Shown here one piece after another: positions 21,508 to 33,055 of a DNA stretch of 64,000 bases (position 1 is the first letter of the stretch; each line of letters opens with the position of its first letter). The notes below the pieces were generated by a model, which worked only from the letters and a program-made list of their open reading frames with translations, was not told the DNA's origin and ran no database searches. The stretch comes from Heracleum sosnowskyi (Eukaryota > Streptophyta > Magnoliopsida > Apiales > Apiaceae). A program made the position numbers and the translations under genes. The DNA lies in the NCBI GenBank assembly GCA_030848705.1, contig CM061238.1, positions 55,157,133 through 55,221,132 of the forward strand, in the 5' to 3' direction.

Positions 21508-23036
21508 TGTAGGGTTTCGGGCATGAAAACGCAACGGAAAAACGCGTAAAAACAGAAAATAACGAAACCCTCCGCAGGATCCATGCGAAGCACGATTTTT
21601 AATTTCGTGAACATATTTGTTTACCTTTTAATGAGCTTTACAAATGGTTGACAAATAGAGGTCCTTTGCTATGATCACCACGTGTCCTACCTTGCGATAC
21701 ACGTCTCTAATCAGTCCACACGAATGCCCGATCGTCCAACGATCACCGGAGTTGGTACTAGCCAAAAACTGCCCTCGGAAATCTCTCTCTCTCTCTAGCC
21801 TCTCTTAGATGTAGAGCAGCTAGGGTTTTTAAGAAAAATGTATTTTTCAATTAACCCTAAAACAATACATCTTAATGTATTTATATGGAGAGAATTCTGG
21901 GCCTATACCTAATCTGATTGGGCTTCCAAAACCCAATCTGATTATTAGTAGTATTATTTATTATATTCGAATTATTATATAATTAATCAAGTCCTACTTA
22001 ATTAATCCAATAATTCAATATAATAATAATTCAATTAAATTCGAAATTTAATTAATGCTCCGTTTAAAACGTTCTTAGTGTGTGACCCTTTAGGTTATTA
22101 TTACGTTGGCAATAATTTTAATATCTCATAATAAAATTATAAACAATGAGCGGCATCTAGTAATACATCATTGCTACCCAAGTAATAATAATAATTGGTG
22201 ATCCAATTAAACCTTTAATGAATAATGTTCCATGTAATATAATCATTTTAACCTTATATTATAGATTAAACTTGAGGCATGGTTTATGTCATCCTCTTCA
22301 ACATTTAATCCCGGTTTACTTGATCGATGAGTAGACTATTAAACAATTCACAATTTGAGCATGGTCATGCATTTCATAGTCTCACTCAATCAAGAGGCCA
22401 ATAATATCACTCCTAAAATAGGAGGGTTAAATCCTATATCTATCATTCATATTTCTCATATGATTCATAATATACCCAATGTCCACCTTTATCATTACCT
22501 GGTCAAAGGTAACTTTGAGTAGAATCAAAGTATATTAATTCTCGTATAGAAATATAATGATTTCAAGTCTAAGGATCATTACACCATTATCACTGTGAGA
22601 ATTGCTTATGACACTTGATAACATTTACTATAAGGAATTCACACGGTGGGTCTATCCAGTGCCATGTTCTGCTAACATGCACTTATGTCTTTGACTTTAG
22701 TATCACCATACTTATGACCAATGAGATGTGGTCATCAGTCAACAAACATACTAGTCTTAATGCATTATTATTGTCTTCAAATAATAATACTCGACTAGGG
22801 ATCTTTTAGGATTATAAACACTACTCATATAATCTCATTTCTAAGTCACATACTTAGAGATATAGAATTCATGCTTATATTCCAAGGACATTTATTATTA
22901 TAACATTTATATCGCAGTTAATAAAGACATAATAAATTATTGAAAGAAAATCCATAGAACATATTTATTAATAATCAAAATGTCTTCCCTAAGAACATTA
23001 TAGTATTGTCTCTATGGCACAAGCACTAACAATAGA
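21503..23036 (-). mobile_element. Solo LTR of the L family with target duplications
   Basis: The LTR itself is 21508-23031 (1524 bp), plus-strand TGTAGGGTTT to CACTAACA, flanked by ATAGA at 21503-21507 and 23032-23036. There is no internal sequence, so it arose by LTR-LTR recombination. It lies in the same orientation as the LTR of L (1111-2667) and matches it over its length. It interrupts the H2 protease. Confidence 0.95.
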
Positions 23037-23501
23037 GCCCTGCTATCAAATGTGGTTGAAAAAGTTGGCCCAGTGGTTACCTTTGGAGATAACATCAAAG
23101 GTATAACTGAAGGATATGGTAGTCTGGAAGCTGGAAATGTTATCATTGAGGATGTATCTGTTGTGGAAGGTCTTAAGCACAATCTTCTCAGCATCAGTCA
23201 ATTCTGTGACAGAGGAGATGCTTTTTCGTTTTATAAGGAGAAGTGCCAGATCCTTCACAAGAAGAATGGAAAGCCTGCTCTTCAAAGAGTAAGGAAAGGA
23301 AACTTGTTCATAGCTGATTTGTATTCTGGATGCGAAGATGAAGTTAATTGTTTCTATGTTAAAGCTTCGTCAGATGAAAGTTGGTTATGACACAAGAAGA
23401 TGTCTCGCCTCAACTTCAAAACAATGAACTCCCTAGTTAAGAGGGAATTGGTGAGAGGTTTGCCTCAAATGGAATTTACACAGGAAGGACTGTGTGAGGC
23501 A
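23032..23501 (+). pseudogene. H2 protease end and integrase start
   Basis: Reads ALLSNVVEKVGPVVTFGDN, then GLKHNLLSISQFCDRG, then VKASSDESWL followed by a TGA near 23387 where relatives have Trp, then HKKMSRLNFKTMNSLV and GLPQMEF up to GLCEAC. The last is the Cys pair of the integrase zinc region. It is cut by the H3 LTR at 23502. The catalytic integrase core is not present in the window. Confidence 0.82.
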
Positions 23502-23894
23502 TGTTGCCCAGTAAATAACAATTGTAGAAGGGGGGTTGAATACAATTGTATAAGATTCTCGACTTAATAAATTATGTATTACAAATATGAAAGAATAATA
23601 ACAACTTTATTAAAAAATGATATAAAACTGTTACAAACTCTCTCAAGAAATTCTGATGTTCTTGAGAGCTTTTAGGTTACAATATACTCGTGTATGCGAT
23701 TGATTAATTAAAATCAAAACCTAAACTGTGTTTATATACTACACAGCTTCTCTATCGATTACAAGATAAGTCCAAATCAATTACAAAAAATATTGAAACA
23801 TATCCTAACCGACAGCTAAATTCCTATAAACTAGGAACCGACAAAATAAAATTCCTTCTTTAACTAGACTCCATAAATAACTCGAAGTTGTAAT
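23502..23894 (-). repeat. H3 3' LTR remnant
   Basis: Starts TGTTGCCCAG and follows the H1 LTR closely up to GTTGTAAT, where C2 inserts. The remaining third with AATCCTGAT words is missing. The five bases left of it (AGGCA) are the presumed target duplication in H2; the partner is outside the window. Confidence 0.88.
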
Positions 23895-25040
23895 TGTTGG
23901 GACATATGATTACTGTTCTGCGTTTTACTATATGATTGATTATGAGTTCGAAAAGAAAACTTTACCTTATCGCTACGATTCTGATCCACGTCTTCTACTG
24001 AATTCCTTGATTCCCTTTGAGCGAAGTGTGGCCTTCGATCTCCCAAAGTTTCCTCTCCTTAAAGCCTCGAAATCCCAAAACCCTAGCTCCTTGCGGCTGC
24101 CCTAGGTTTTTAATCTCGAATTATTCTTTTTTTTTTTCAGCTTTAGGAGAACAAGAATATATATAGGCTCCAGTAGGGATCATGGACAATTAGGTCGGGC
24201 CTCCCAATGACATTCTGGGTCAAGCCCAATGTCATTAAATATTAATTCTATCCACTAACGAATTAATATTTGCACTACCTTTCCTAATACCGTAATTATT
24301 TTATTATTAAATTCGGCTCCTATATTATTTGCTTATTAAATTCCCCATGTTTAAGATATCGTATGTCCATTAATTAAATTAATTTCTGATAATTAATTTA
24401 ATTAATATCTTTTTATCCTTGATCATCCACTCAACCTTATAATTATGCAAGAACAAATCTGCCTGCAGGACTAAAGCATAATTATCTTTATGAGCTTTCA
24501 AGAGGACATCATCAACCCGAATATTATCAGGACATGGTTTCCTTATGTAGTTAATATCCCACTCTGCATGCAATGTCATTGCTCAATACATAATATTATA
24601 ATTAACAATTAATTACATCACATATGAATCAAAGCATGTGCATTGCATACAAGTGTCAATCACTACACTTGGATTGAGAACCTAAGCATTAATAATATCA
24701 TAGAATCTTAGTTCTTCTTTATTGTCAGAATAGAAGAACAATTCTAATATTTCGATCCTGTTCAATATACACAAAGTATACAAGTATTATTTAATAGTCA
24801 AGATAAACTATTCCCAAATAATACTTCAGTTATTCCAGTGGTTTGTCTAATTCCACTTAAACTGTGAACCCTTTATATTATATATAGACACTGATAATTT
24901 AATCTTCTGTTATCCCATTTGATACTAAATTATCCACAATATATAATAAACAGACAATGTAAAAATATGCAATCAAGATTCTCAATAAAATGGACAATGT
25001 TTATATACTACTAATGAATAGTTTAGTATAAAACCCAACA
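23895..25040 (-). repeat. 3' LTR of C2
   Basis: Plus-strand TGTTGGGACA to AACCCAACA. I see only three substitutions against 37973-39118 by eye. A probable TATA box reads CTATATATA on the minus strand near 24158-24166. The open stretches at 23864-24046 and 24379-24579 recur in the other LTR and are not genes. Confidence 0.93.
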
Positions 25041-25052
25041 ATCTCCCACTTA
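25041..25052 (-). promoter_or_regulatory. Polypurine tract of C2
   Basis: Minus strand TAAGTGGGAGAT directly against the 3' LTR. The same tract follows the other LTR at 39119-39130, which there marks the tail fragment. Confidence 0.8.
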
Positions 25053-25115
25053 TACTCAAGCTATTCTTTGAGTATATCAGTGTTTATTCATATAATCCGC
25101 TACCAGTTTAAATAA

Positions 25116-27095
25116 CTATTCCGTGACCAGACATCTGACTCCTATCGCCTCCACGTGTTCTTCAAAAACCTTAGCTGGTAAACTCTTCGTGAAAGGATCA
25201 GCCCGGTTGTCCTTTGATGCTATATCAGTCACAATAATATCTCCTCGCTTAAAGAACTGTCGTATGAGGTGACACTTACGCTCAATGTGTTTTGCTGCTT
25301 TATGTTCTCGTGGTTCCTTTGTATTTGCAATAGCACCAGTATTATCACAATAAATTGTGATTTGCCGTGGCAAATTAGGAACTACATTCAAATCCAGCAG
25401 GAAATTCCGGAACCATATAGCCTCCTTGGCTGCCTCAGAGGCTGCCACATATTCAGCTTCCATGGTTGAGTCTGCGATGCATTTCTGCTTCACACTCCTC
25501 CATATTACAGCTCCACCTCCTAAAGTAAAAACACACCCCGAGGTTGATTTCCTCTTATCCCTATCTGTCTGGAAATCTGAATCGGTATATCCCACAGGAA
25601 ACAAGTCTGAAGCCTTGTAAATTAACATATACTTCTTAGTCCTTCACAGGTATTTAAGTATCGTTTTTACTGCACTCCAATGTTCCTGACCTGGATTGGA
25701 CTGATATCTACTGACCATGCCTACGGCAAAGCAAATATCAGGTCTCGTGCATAACATAACATACATTAAGCTTCCACATGCTGAAGCATAAGGAACTGCT
25801 TTCATGTTCTCTATCTCCTTAGGTGTCTTAGGACACTGCTCCTTTGATAGAGAGACTCCATGTCTAAAAGGTAAATTACCCTTCTTAGAGTCCTGCATGT
25901 TAAAACGAGCCAATACCTCATCAATGTACGGTTCTTGAGATAAAGCCAACGTTCTTTTCTTGCGATCTCTTATAACTTTGATCCCAAGAATGTATGCGGC
26001 TTCACCTAAGTCTTTCATTTCAAATTGTTTGAACAACCATGCCTTAATAGATGACAACATCTCTACATTGTTTCCAATGAGCAAAATGTCATCTACATAT
26101 AGTACTAGAAAAACCACTGCATTTCCTTCACTTTTCTTATACACACATGCTTCGCTTGGACTCTGATCATAACCATTTGACTGGACGGCCTGATCAAAAC
26201 GAATGTTCCACTCCCTGGAAGCTTGTTTCAGTCCATAAATGGACTTCTTAAGCTTACACACTAGATGCTCTTGGCCCTCTTTGATGAATCCCTCTGGTTG
26301 CTGCATATGGATGTTTTCATCAAGACTTCCATTTAGGAAAGTTGTCTTGACATCCATTTGCCAAATCTCATAATCGAGATGAGCTGCTATAGATAAAAGA
26401 ATCCGGATTGACTTAAGCATGACTACCGGAGAAAAGGTTTCCTCATAATCAATTCCTTGTTTCTGAGTATACCCTTTCGCAACAAGTCTTGCTTTCCAGG
26501 CTTTCACCTTTTTGTCAGATCCTCTTTTTCTTTTGTAGATCCACTTGCATCCAATGGGTTTTACACCATTGGGTGGTTCCACGAGATCCCAGACTTCATT
26601 GGAATACATAGATTCCATCTCAGATTGCATAGCCTTTTGCCAAAGATCTGCATCCTTATCTTGCATTGCTTCTTCGTATGTCCTGGGATCCTCATCATGT
26701 TCACCAGAGACTAAGTCCGAAGACTCTCCCAAAAACATGAACCTCTCAGGTTGTTTAACAACCCTCCCACTACGACGAAGCATTGGAGTGGTATTAGTGA
26801 TAGGTTGTTCATTTACTTGTGGTTGTTCTACTTGTACCGGTGGCATATTAGAATTATCTTGTCCTCCCACTATTTCCTCTAAAACAACAGTACTCATGGG
26901 TTTGTGATTCATTATATAGTCTTCCTCTAAGAATCTAGCATTGGTGCTTACAATGATATCCCGATCCTTCGGACTATAAAACAAATACCCTTTTGTTCCC
27001 TTGGGATAACCCACAAACAGCCTCACTTCTGTACGAGAATCTAACTTAGTCACGTTCTTGTTCAGCACATGTGCTGGACAACCCCAAATCCGAAT
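25116..27095 (-). pseudogene. C2 pol second half: integrase C-terminus, RT and RNaseH
   Basis: Continuous frame except for one TGA at 25644-25646, where the family norm is probably Arg. The integrase end (RLFVGYPKGTKGYLFY) is followed by a variable linker, then RT (GCKWIYKRKRGSDKKVKAWK, MDVKTTFLNGSLDENIHMQQ, LYVDDILLIGNN). RNaseH has YTDSDF, STMEAEYVAASEA and YCDNTGAI, and the protein ends GVRCLVTE at 25116. RT catalytic motifs are intact. The upstream end is cut by the Athila LTR at 27101, within the TSD GTGTT; the rest of the protein continues at 34493 in the same frame once the insertion is set aside. Confidence 0.93.
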
Positions 27096-27100
27096 GTGTT

Positions 27101-28525
27101 TGTTCGCACAAAATCACGCAAGCGTACGCGGTCACAAGTAATACAGGATTAGTAAAGTTCGTTCCCACAGAGACTGCTTTGGTTATAATAGTTTAGCACT
27201 TGTGCAACAATGTATTTTTATTATCCAATGCTAAGATAATTGACAAATTAAGTTTTGTTTAACTAAATTAACTATTTGACTTAACAAGATTATAATTAAC
27301 TAAGAGATTTCTGATTAATTACTTATGAGAAAAAGCATGGGATCCTAACTTCATTAAATACTTCATCTAGAGTCTTTTGTCTTTAATCAATGCATGTGAC
27401 GGTTATGATAACTAATCGGATAACACGAAATCAGTATACGCTACCTTTCAGTATATGTATACCAAACCACTCAAACATCCACAAAGAGATAGAGGTTAAG
27501 CAGACACCAATTATGTTTAGACCCTATATGTCTATAAGATTTGAAAACATAACGGTTTAATGAGCAAGTTATCCATTCAGATTACATAGGACAGGTAAGA
27601 TGGTTAAAATTACCTACAAATCATGCATGACAAACATACATAACCCTATGCTAGCATGGCAAGTTCTAAACCTCTATATCCACTTTCGCATTCAATAGAG
27701 ATTAACAAATAATCTTAGATGTTAGCTACTCATCCAAGAAGAATAATCACAACCAAACTAGGTTATCAAGAATACATCACACACAAATCTTTAAAACAAT
27801 TAACTATTAGAATCCATAAATAAATCCGTTAGAATCCCACGACGACGATTAGTTCATATTCGAACCGTTCATCATTGTGGGTTCTGATGATAACATGATA
27901 GTAATAAGTCTGGAAAACTTGATAGAATAACTAGGGTTTAGAAAGAACAACGAGAATCCAAAGTATCGCCTAATTTAGAAGAATACAAAGATTAGATGAA
28001 AACTAGGTCTTCGTAAATCAGCCGTCTTCTTGTTCTCCTCACCGGTGGACGTATATAAATGTATGTATCTTGATATCCCTGTGTCTCCCTCAGAAAACGT
28101 CCACCAAATACTTATAAAGACTTAAGGCTAACAACTATGGCAAGTTTCCTTTTCTGACCACAAAACTGCAGTTTTCAGCATTCTTTACGCGCGGGCGCGC
28201 GGGAGGCGGCGCGGGCGCGCCATGATTTCTGTCAGTTGCAGCGCGGGCGCGCGGGAGGCGGCGCGGGCGCGCCGTGGTTTCTGTCAGAAAAATTCTAAAA
28301 TGCTTCTTTTGCCATTTCTTTGCCCATTCAACATTCACAATTGCTTGATCTTCATACACATGCTTAAACACCACCTAACGATCATAGAATCACCACATCT
28401 CTGCTGATAAAGCAACTCTACAAATACTAAATAGAACACATTAAAAACAACACGTACTTGAGAACAGAACGATCAGATTAAGCCAATTTAGGACGATCCA
28501 AGTAGATATGAAATCCACTTATCAC
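27101..28525 (-). repeat. 3' LTR of the Athila-like element
   Basis: Plus-strand TGTTCGCACA to CCACTTATCA. It contains a GC-rich array near 28187-28273 in otherwise AT-rich sequence. The open stretches at 28135-28407 span this array in both LTRs and are not considered genes. Confidence 0.94.
28187..28273. repeat. GC-rich array in Athila 3' LTR
   Basis: Four copies of a GCGCGGGCGCGC-type dodecamer in two larger units separated by ATGATTTCTGTCAGTTGCA. The dodecamer is near-palindromic and very rich in CpG. The other LTR has an extra 8 bp within the array (34143-34237). Confidence 0.9.
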
Positions 28526-28536
28526 ACCCCCAAACT
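28526..28536 (-). promoter_or_regulatory. Polypurine tract of the Athila-like element
   Basis: Minus strand GTTTGGGGGTG directly before the 3' LTR, preceded by TTGAGGACAAGCAT, the usual Athila 3' context. Confidence 0.9.
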
Positions 28537-29969
28537 TAAACCGATGCTTGTCCTCAAGCATAAACAGACTCTATAAATGCAATGCAATGCATGAATGCAA
28601 CTATTATGAAAATGCAACTGATCCCCTCAAACTAACCATAACCAATCAACAAGCCAACATAACAAGGAATGCAATCTTTCAAGCAGAGTTCGACCAAATT
28701 CCCGTATGCTAACCATACATACACAGAAACGTGCGTGTGTGCAATGCTCATCAATATACTCCCAAACTAAATCAAGACCATATCCGATTCTTCACCAAGA
28801 CAACCACAAGCTTATAAATAGAATGAACTCTAGACACAAGAAACCACTTAAAGACACCTCAACCTTGACTTGAGTTAGACAGGAAATCATGCTTTATTAT
28901 TTAAAAACATGCTTATTTGACCGTGCAATGGCTGAGACCCCAAAAGGCTTATACAATAATACCCATGTAGCGAGCTTTAGGTTAGTGGATCCCAGACAGG
29001 AAAAGTCTTAGGTCACTAGGCACAAAGTCCCCTAGAACTTAATTGCTCGAGTATTAAAGAGCTCAACCTGATCAATTCTGCATAAACCACTAACACAACT
29101 CTTTTTTTTTTTTCTTTTTTTTTTAATTTCGGAATGAGTGCACTTTGCCTTTTTCTCATTCCACCCTAGACTACTCATCTTTTCAATGAGCCGGCTACTA
29201 GCCATTTGACGCCTAGCCTTTATTAACAACTAGAATGAAATCCCTGTTTTCCCCCAAACTTAGATTGAAGTGCTTCTTTCAATTTCAAGAGAATAGAAAA
29301 CATTCTAAATATAAGCAAGTGGTTAAATTCTAACATCCAAACAAACATGGCCTGATCAAATTCAAAAGCAACCAATGAGACTTGTGAATTTACAATTGTT
29401 TCTGGCATGCAAGTCAATTGCTTAGAAACTTAATCAACCCTCTATCTATCACTACCACACTCCCATCAACATCGACTCACTAACCAAGAAATAGCCAAGT
29501 TCTAAGGGATCATGAAATATGCTATGCAAATGCAACTAAATGGACTCACATAATAGATAAACACATATGCAAAACAGAATGCTCTATATGACAAAAACAT
29601 GCAAAGATATAAATGAAACTAACTAAAAATGCAATATGAATCCTACATGAACACACTCACATTCCCTAATTACCACCCCCAAACTTGCAATATTCAATGT
29701 CCTCATTGAAGGTAATAAAAAGGAAAGATGCAGAGAATACCTAATCATCAGCAGTGCCACCCTCCTCGGGTAATGAACATCACCAAAGTCAGACCATCAA
29801 CCTCTCGCTGAATCTCAGATAGATCCTAGGGGGAAACAACACAAACTTTTTTTATCTTTTTTTTTTATCTTTTTTTTTTTTAAACACAGAATACTAATAC
29901 TACATATTCACGTGGGTTGCCTCCCACGAAGCGCTTGTTTTACGTCAATAGCTTGACGTGAATCCTTTT
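28537..29969 (-). other. Non-coding 3' region of the Athila-like element
   Basis: About 1.4 kb between the pol tail and the 3' LTR, where full-length Athila elements can carry an env-like ORF. No supported ORF is present. It holds long T runs (29101-29125, 29849-29880) and two further CCCCCAAACTT motifs on the plus strand (29251 and 29675 areas) like the true polypurine tract. Open stretches at 29032-29229 and 29223-29417 look like chance. Confidence 0.65.
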
Positions 29970-30500
29970 TCATCCAATCGCAAGAACGGTGAACGTCGAC
30001 TCATTGTTCACCGTATTACCAACGTCATGCTTCAGCCACTGACCATTAACCTTGAACGCTTCGTCCGGAAACTTATGGAAAATCTCTACTGCATCATGTG
30101 GAAATACTGATTTAACCGTGATAGGCTCCAACCACCTCGACTTACGCTTTCCTGGAAAAAATCTGAAACGAGACTTGAAAAGCATAACTAGCTGAACAGG
30201 CACAAATGAATGTTTCACCACCCCTCTTTCATGCCAGTCCTTAACCTTCTCCTTATATAGCCTGTTGCTCTCGTAGACTTTACCATACCTCAATTGATCC
30301 TGTAGTGGTTGGAGTTCAAGTGTAGGAGATTCTTCCATAGATGGTTTAAGTCGATCCTGAGAATTGTTCAGCTCTGCTAATCCAAGAGCATCGAATGACG
30401 CATCAATTTTTCTTTTCCACGGAGGTGCATTCAACAACTGAAGTTGCTCTGCTCTTTCTTCGTCTTCGATCTCAGAATCCCCTATCAAGACTCTCTTCAC
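29970..30500 (-). pseudogene. Athila-like pol remnant: PR-RT linker fused to integrase C-terminus
   Basis: Continues in the protease frame after a TAG at 30528. Residues about 1-70 (MKRVLIGDSEIEDEERAEQL ... LELQPLQDQLRYGKV) resemble the Athila region between protease and RT. They pass without break into YESNRLYKEKVKDWHERG, the last part of integrase, with FFPGKRKSRWLEPITVKSVF and AVEIFHKFPDEAFKVNGQWL. RT, RNaseH and the integrase catalytic core are therefore lost in one in-frame deletion near 30290-30300. The reading frame of the tail has stayed open for about 110 residues. Confidence 0.82.
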
Positions 30501-30527
30501 TGTATCTGACTTCAGCGGTTGTTCAAC

Positions 30528-31172
30528 CTATGTATTGACGACAGAATCGACCATCTCCAATTTAAAGCACTCTTCTTCCTCAGTTGGAAATTTCATTGCC
30601 TTGAACACGTTAAAAGTGACCTTCTGATTTTGAACCCTCATTGTAAGCTCTCCTTTCTGCACATCGATCAAAGTTCGACCTGTAGCTAAGAACGGTCTTC
30701 CCAAGATAATAGGAATCTTCTTATCTTCCTCAAAGTCCAGAATAACAAAATCAGCAGGAAAAATGAGCTTATCCACTCTAACCAAAACATCCTCTACTAT
30801 ACCCCTTGGATATGTGATCGAACGATCAGCCAGCTGTAAGGACATAGTAGTAGGTTTAGGCTCCGGCAGCCCAAGTTGCATGAAGACAGACAACGGCATC
30901 AAATTTATGCTAGCTCCCAAGTCACACAAGCACTTGTTGAAAGATAGATTGCCGATTGTGCACGGAATGGTGAAACTCCCTGGATCCTTAAGTTTCGGGG
31001 GCAACTTCTGCTGCAGAATAGCACTACACTCCTCCGTTAGAGCAACGGTTTCCAATTCTTCTAACTTCAACTTTCTTGAAAGAATACCCTTCATGAACTT
31101 TGCGTAGCTCGGCATCTGTTCAAGAGCCTCCGCAAAAGGTATGTTTATATGCAGCTTCTTGAAAACCTCCAA
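30528..31172 (-). pseudogene. Athila-like protease region
   Basis: 214 residues, preceded by more family-like sequence in the same frame (up to about 31250, PPFPRRLQKQKLDTQFAKFL). KLHINIPFAEALEQMPSYAK opens a conserved Athila block. The retropepsin follows: GSFTIPCTIGN, then CDLGASINLMPLSVF as active site (DLG is normal for Athila), YPRGIVEDVLVRVD and IILGRPFLATGRTLID. The frame ends in a TAG at 30528 where a Gln codon is likely; the same frame resumes at 30500. It lies in a different frame from gag, so a shift is needed near 31260-31340. Confidence 0.88.
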
Positions 31173-31339
31173 GAACTTAGCAAATTGTGTGTCTAGCTTC
31201 TGTTTCTGAAGTCTTCTAGGGAACGGAGGAGGGGGGTAGATTACCTTACCCTATGTTTCTTGCTTAGAAGTGGAATCATGAGATGCATTGGGGTGTTTGC
31301 TCACCACTTTCTCCACCAAATCCTTCTTTTCAGGCATTT

Positions 31340-32911
31340 TCACTTTTTCTGGCAGAAGTGCATGCGCGGGCGCGCTCTGGGCTGCGCGGGCGCGCTCCTG
31401 TTCCTGGAAATCAGGCGCGGGCGCGCTCTGGAAGGCGCGGGCGCGCTCTGGAAAGCGCGGGCGCGCTCTGCTCCTTGGATTTCTCCTTCAGCTTCTTCTT
31501 TTTCCTGACCTTCAGTGTTTTGGTCAGTTGTGACCTTCCCTGATCTCAATGTAATTGCCTTGACATGTTCCTTACTCTCCCGTTTGCCTGGATTAGTTTC
31601 CGTATCACTAGGGAGAGTTCCCTGTGGTCTGTTCAGCAACGCACTGGCTATCTGTCCAATCTGAGTTTCCAAAGTCTTGAGAGAAGCCGCCTGGCTCTTG
31701 CACATCAACCTCAACTCTTCCAATTCTGACTTTTCATTAGAAGACTGACCATGGTGACCTTGAGGTTGTTGATGAAATCCTGGTGGTGGCTGATAAGGTT
31801 GTCTTGGAGCATATTGTTGCTGATAACCAGAAGGGTTGAATGGCTTAGCTCCAAATTGTTGACCTTGAAACTGCTGATACTGCTGTTGAGGTTGATTCTG
31901 GCCACCCTGATTGTTACTCCAGCTGAAATTAGGATTGTTCCTGTTGTTGGGATGATAGGCATTAGGCACTGGCTGCTGTGATCTTTGAAAATTGCTCACG
32001 AACTGTGCCGATTCACTAGATATGGCACACTGATTCGTATCATGTGCCCCTGCACAAAGCTCACACACACTAGCCACCTGCTGAACTCCATAGTTAGACA
32101 AGGAATCCACCTTCATTGACAAAGCCTTCAGCTAAGCTGCTATTGCCGTAGCTGCATCCACTTCCAGAACCCCTGCTACCTTACCTTGCGATAGCCTTCC
32201 AGTTGGATTCTGGTATTCATTAGCAGCCATCATCTCAATTAGCTCATAAGCCTCATCATAGCTCTTAGCCCACAGAGCTCCACCTGATGCCGCATCAAGC
32301 ATTGGTCGAGATTGACCTCCCAGACCATTATAGAAACAATTTATTACCATCCAATCAGGCATTCCATGATGAGGACACTTCCTAAGCATCTCCTTGTAAC
32401 GCTCCCAAGCTTCACATAAAGTTTCTCCAGAATGTTGGGAAAACTGAGTAAGAGCATTCCTGATTGCAGCTGTTTTAGCCATGGGGAAGAATTTAGTGAG
32501 AAATTTCTGAGCAAGATCCTCCCATGTAGTGATAGAACCAGCTGGTAGAGAATGCAACCAGCCCTTAGCCTTATCCCTCAGAGAAAATGGGAAAAGTCTC
32601 AGCTTCACAGCATCTTCCGACACTCCGTTGAATTTGAAGGTGTCACAGATCTCAATGAAATCCCTAATATGCATATTAGGATCTTCCGTTGGAGCACCCC
32701 CAAACTGAACTGAATTCTGCACCATCTGAATCGTGCCAGGCTTGATTTCAAAGGTATTGGCTGCAATAGCCGGCCTGACAATGCTCGACTGAATGTCATT
32801 GATCTTAGGCTGAGAATAATCCTTCAAAGCCTTCGTTTCTGGTGCTACAGGTTCTCCCATAACTAGATTCAATTCAAGTTCTGCTTTCCGAGTTTGCGAA
32901 CGTGTTCGCAT
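31340..32911 (-). pseudogene. Athila-like gag
   Basis: ATG at 32909-32911 (MRTRSQTRKAELELNLVMGE). The gag core is recognisable by FGGAPTEDPNMHIRDFIEIC, FPFSLRDKAKGWLHSLPAGS, FFPMAKTAAIRNALTQFSQH and CPHHGMPDWM. One TAG at about 32123-32131 interrupts the frame, which continues for another 260 residues: knuckle CELCAGAHDTNQC, a Gln/Pro/Tyr-rich region (NPNFSWSNNQGGQNQPQQQY), a helix ending LNRPQGTLPSDTETNPGKRE, and an Arg/Ala/Pro-rich tail encoded by the GC-rich array. It ends at a stop near 31337. Confidence 0.88.
31364..31470. repeat. GC-rich dodecamer array in Athila gag
   Basis: Five copies of GCGCGGGCGCGC followed by TCTGG, TCCTG or TCTGC, spaced about 20-30 bp. The same dodecamer forms the arrays of both LTRs of this element. 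Translated, it gives the RARPR-type repeats at the gag C-terminus. Confidence 0.92.
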
Positions 32912-33031
32912 ACACTTTCACTTAAGTATCTGAAACACACCAAACAAAGTAAAATTGATGAGTATAATACGAGTCAGTGAACTTTAACGACCACTGATGA
33001 CAAGCACATAAACTATAAAAATAACACCGAG
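32912..33031 (-). other. Leader of the Athila-like element
   Basis: Short non-coding leader between PBS and gag ATG; no feature seen. Confidence 0.7.
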
Positions 33032-33049
33032 TCCCCGGCAGCGGCGCCA
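33032..33049 (-). promoter_or_regulatory. Primer-binding site of the Athila-like element (tRNA-Asp)
   Basis: Minus strand TGGCGCCGCTGCCGGGGA; matches the 3' end of plant tRNA-Asp at all but one base, as known for Athila. Confidence 0.88.
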
Positions 33050-33055
33050 AAAACT

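Larger units (their letters stand above)
20456..23501 (+). mobile_element. H2: fragment of a SIRE-like Copia element, plus strand
   Basis: Plus-strand gag C-terminus, protease and integrase N-terminus, bounded left by the H1 LTR and right by the H3 LTR. These two elements inserted into it, so it is the oldest layer visible. A solo LTR sits inside its protease. The sequence family differs from H1/H3 (for example FYKEKCQILHKKNGKPALQR), but has the same gag-stop/pol arrangement. The missing gag start and the RT part lie outside the window. Confidence 0.8.

Noticed and set aside
28135..28407. Open frames across the GC-rich array of the Athila LTR, with Arg/Ala/Pro repeats
   Set aside because: Repeat-driven; both LTRs have them and no retroelement protein is known in this place.
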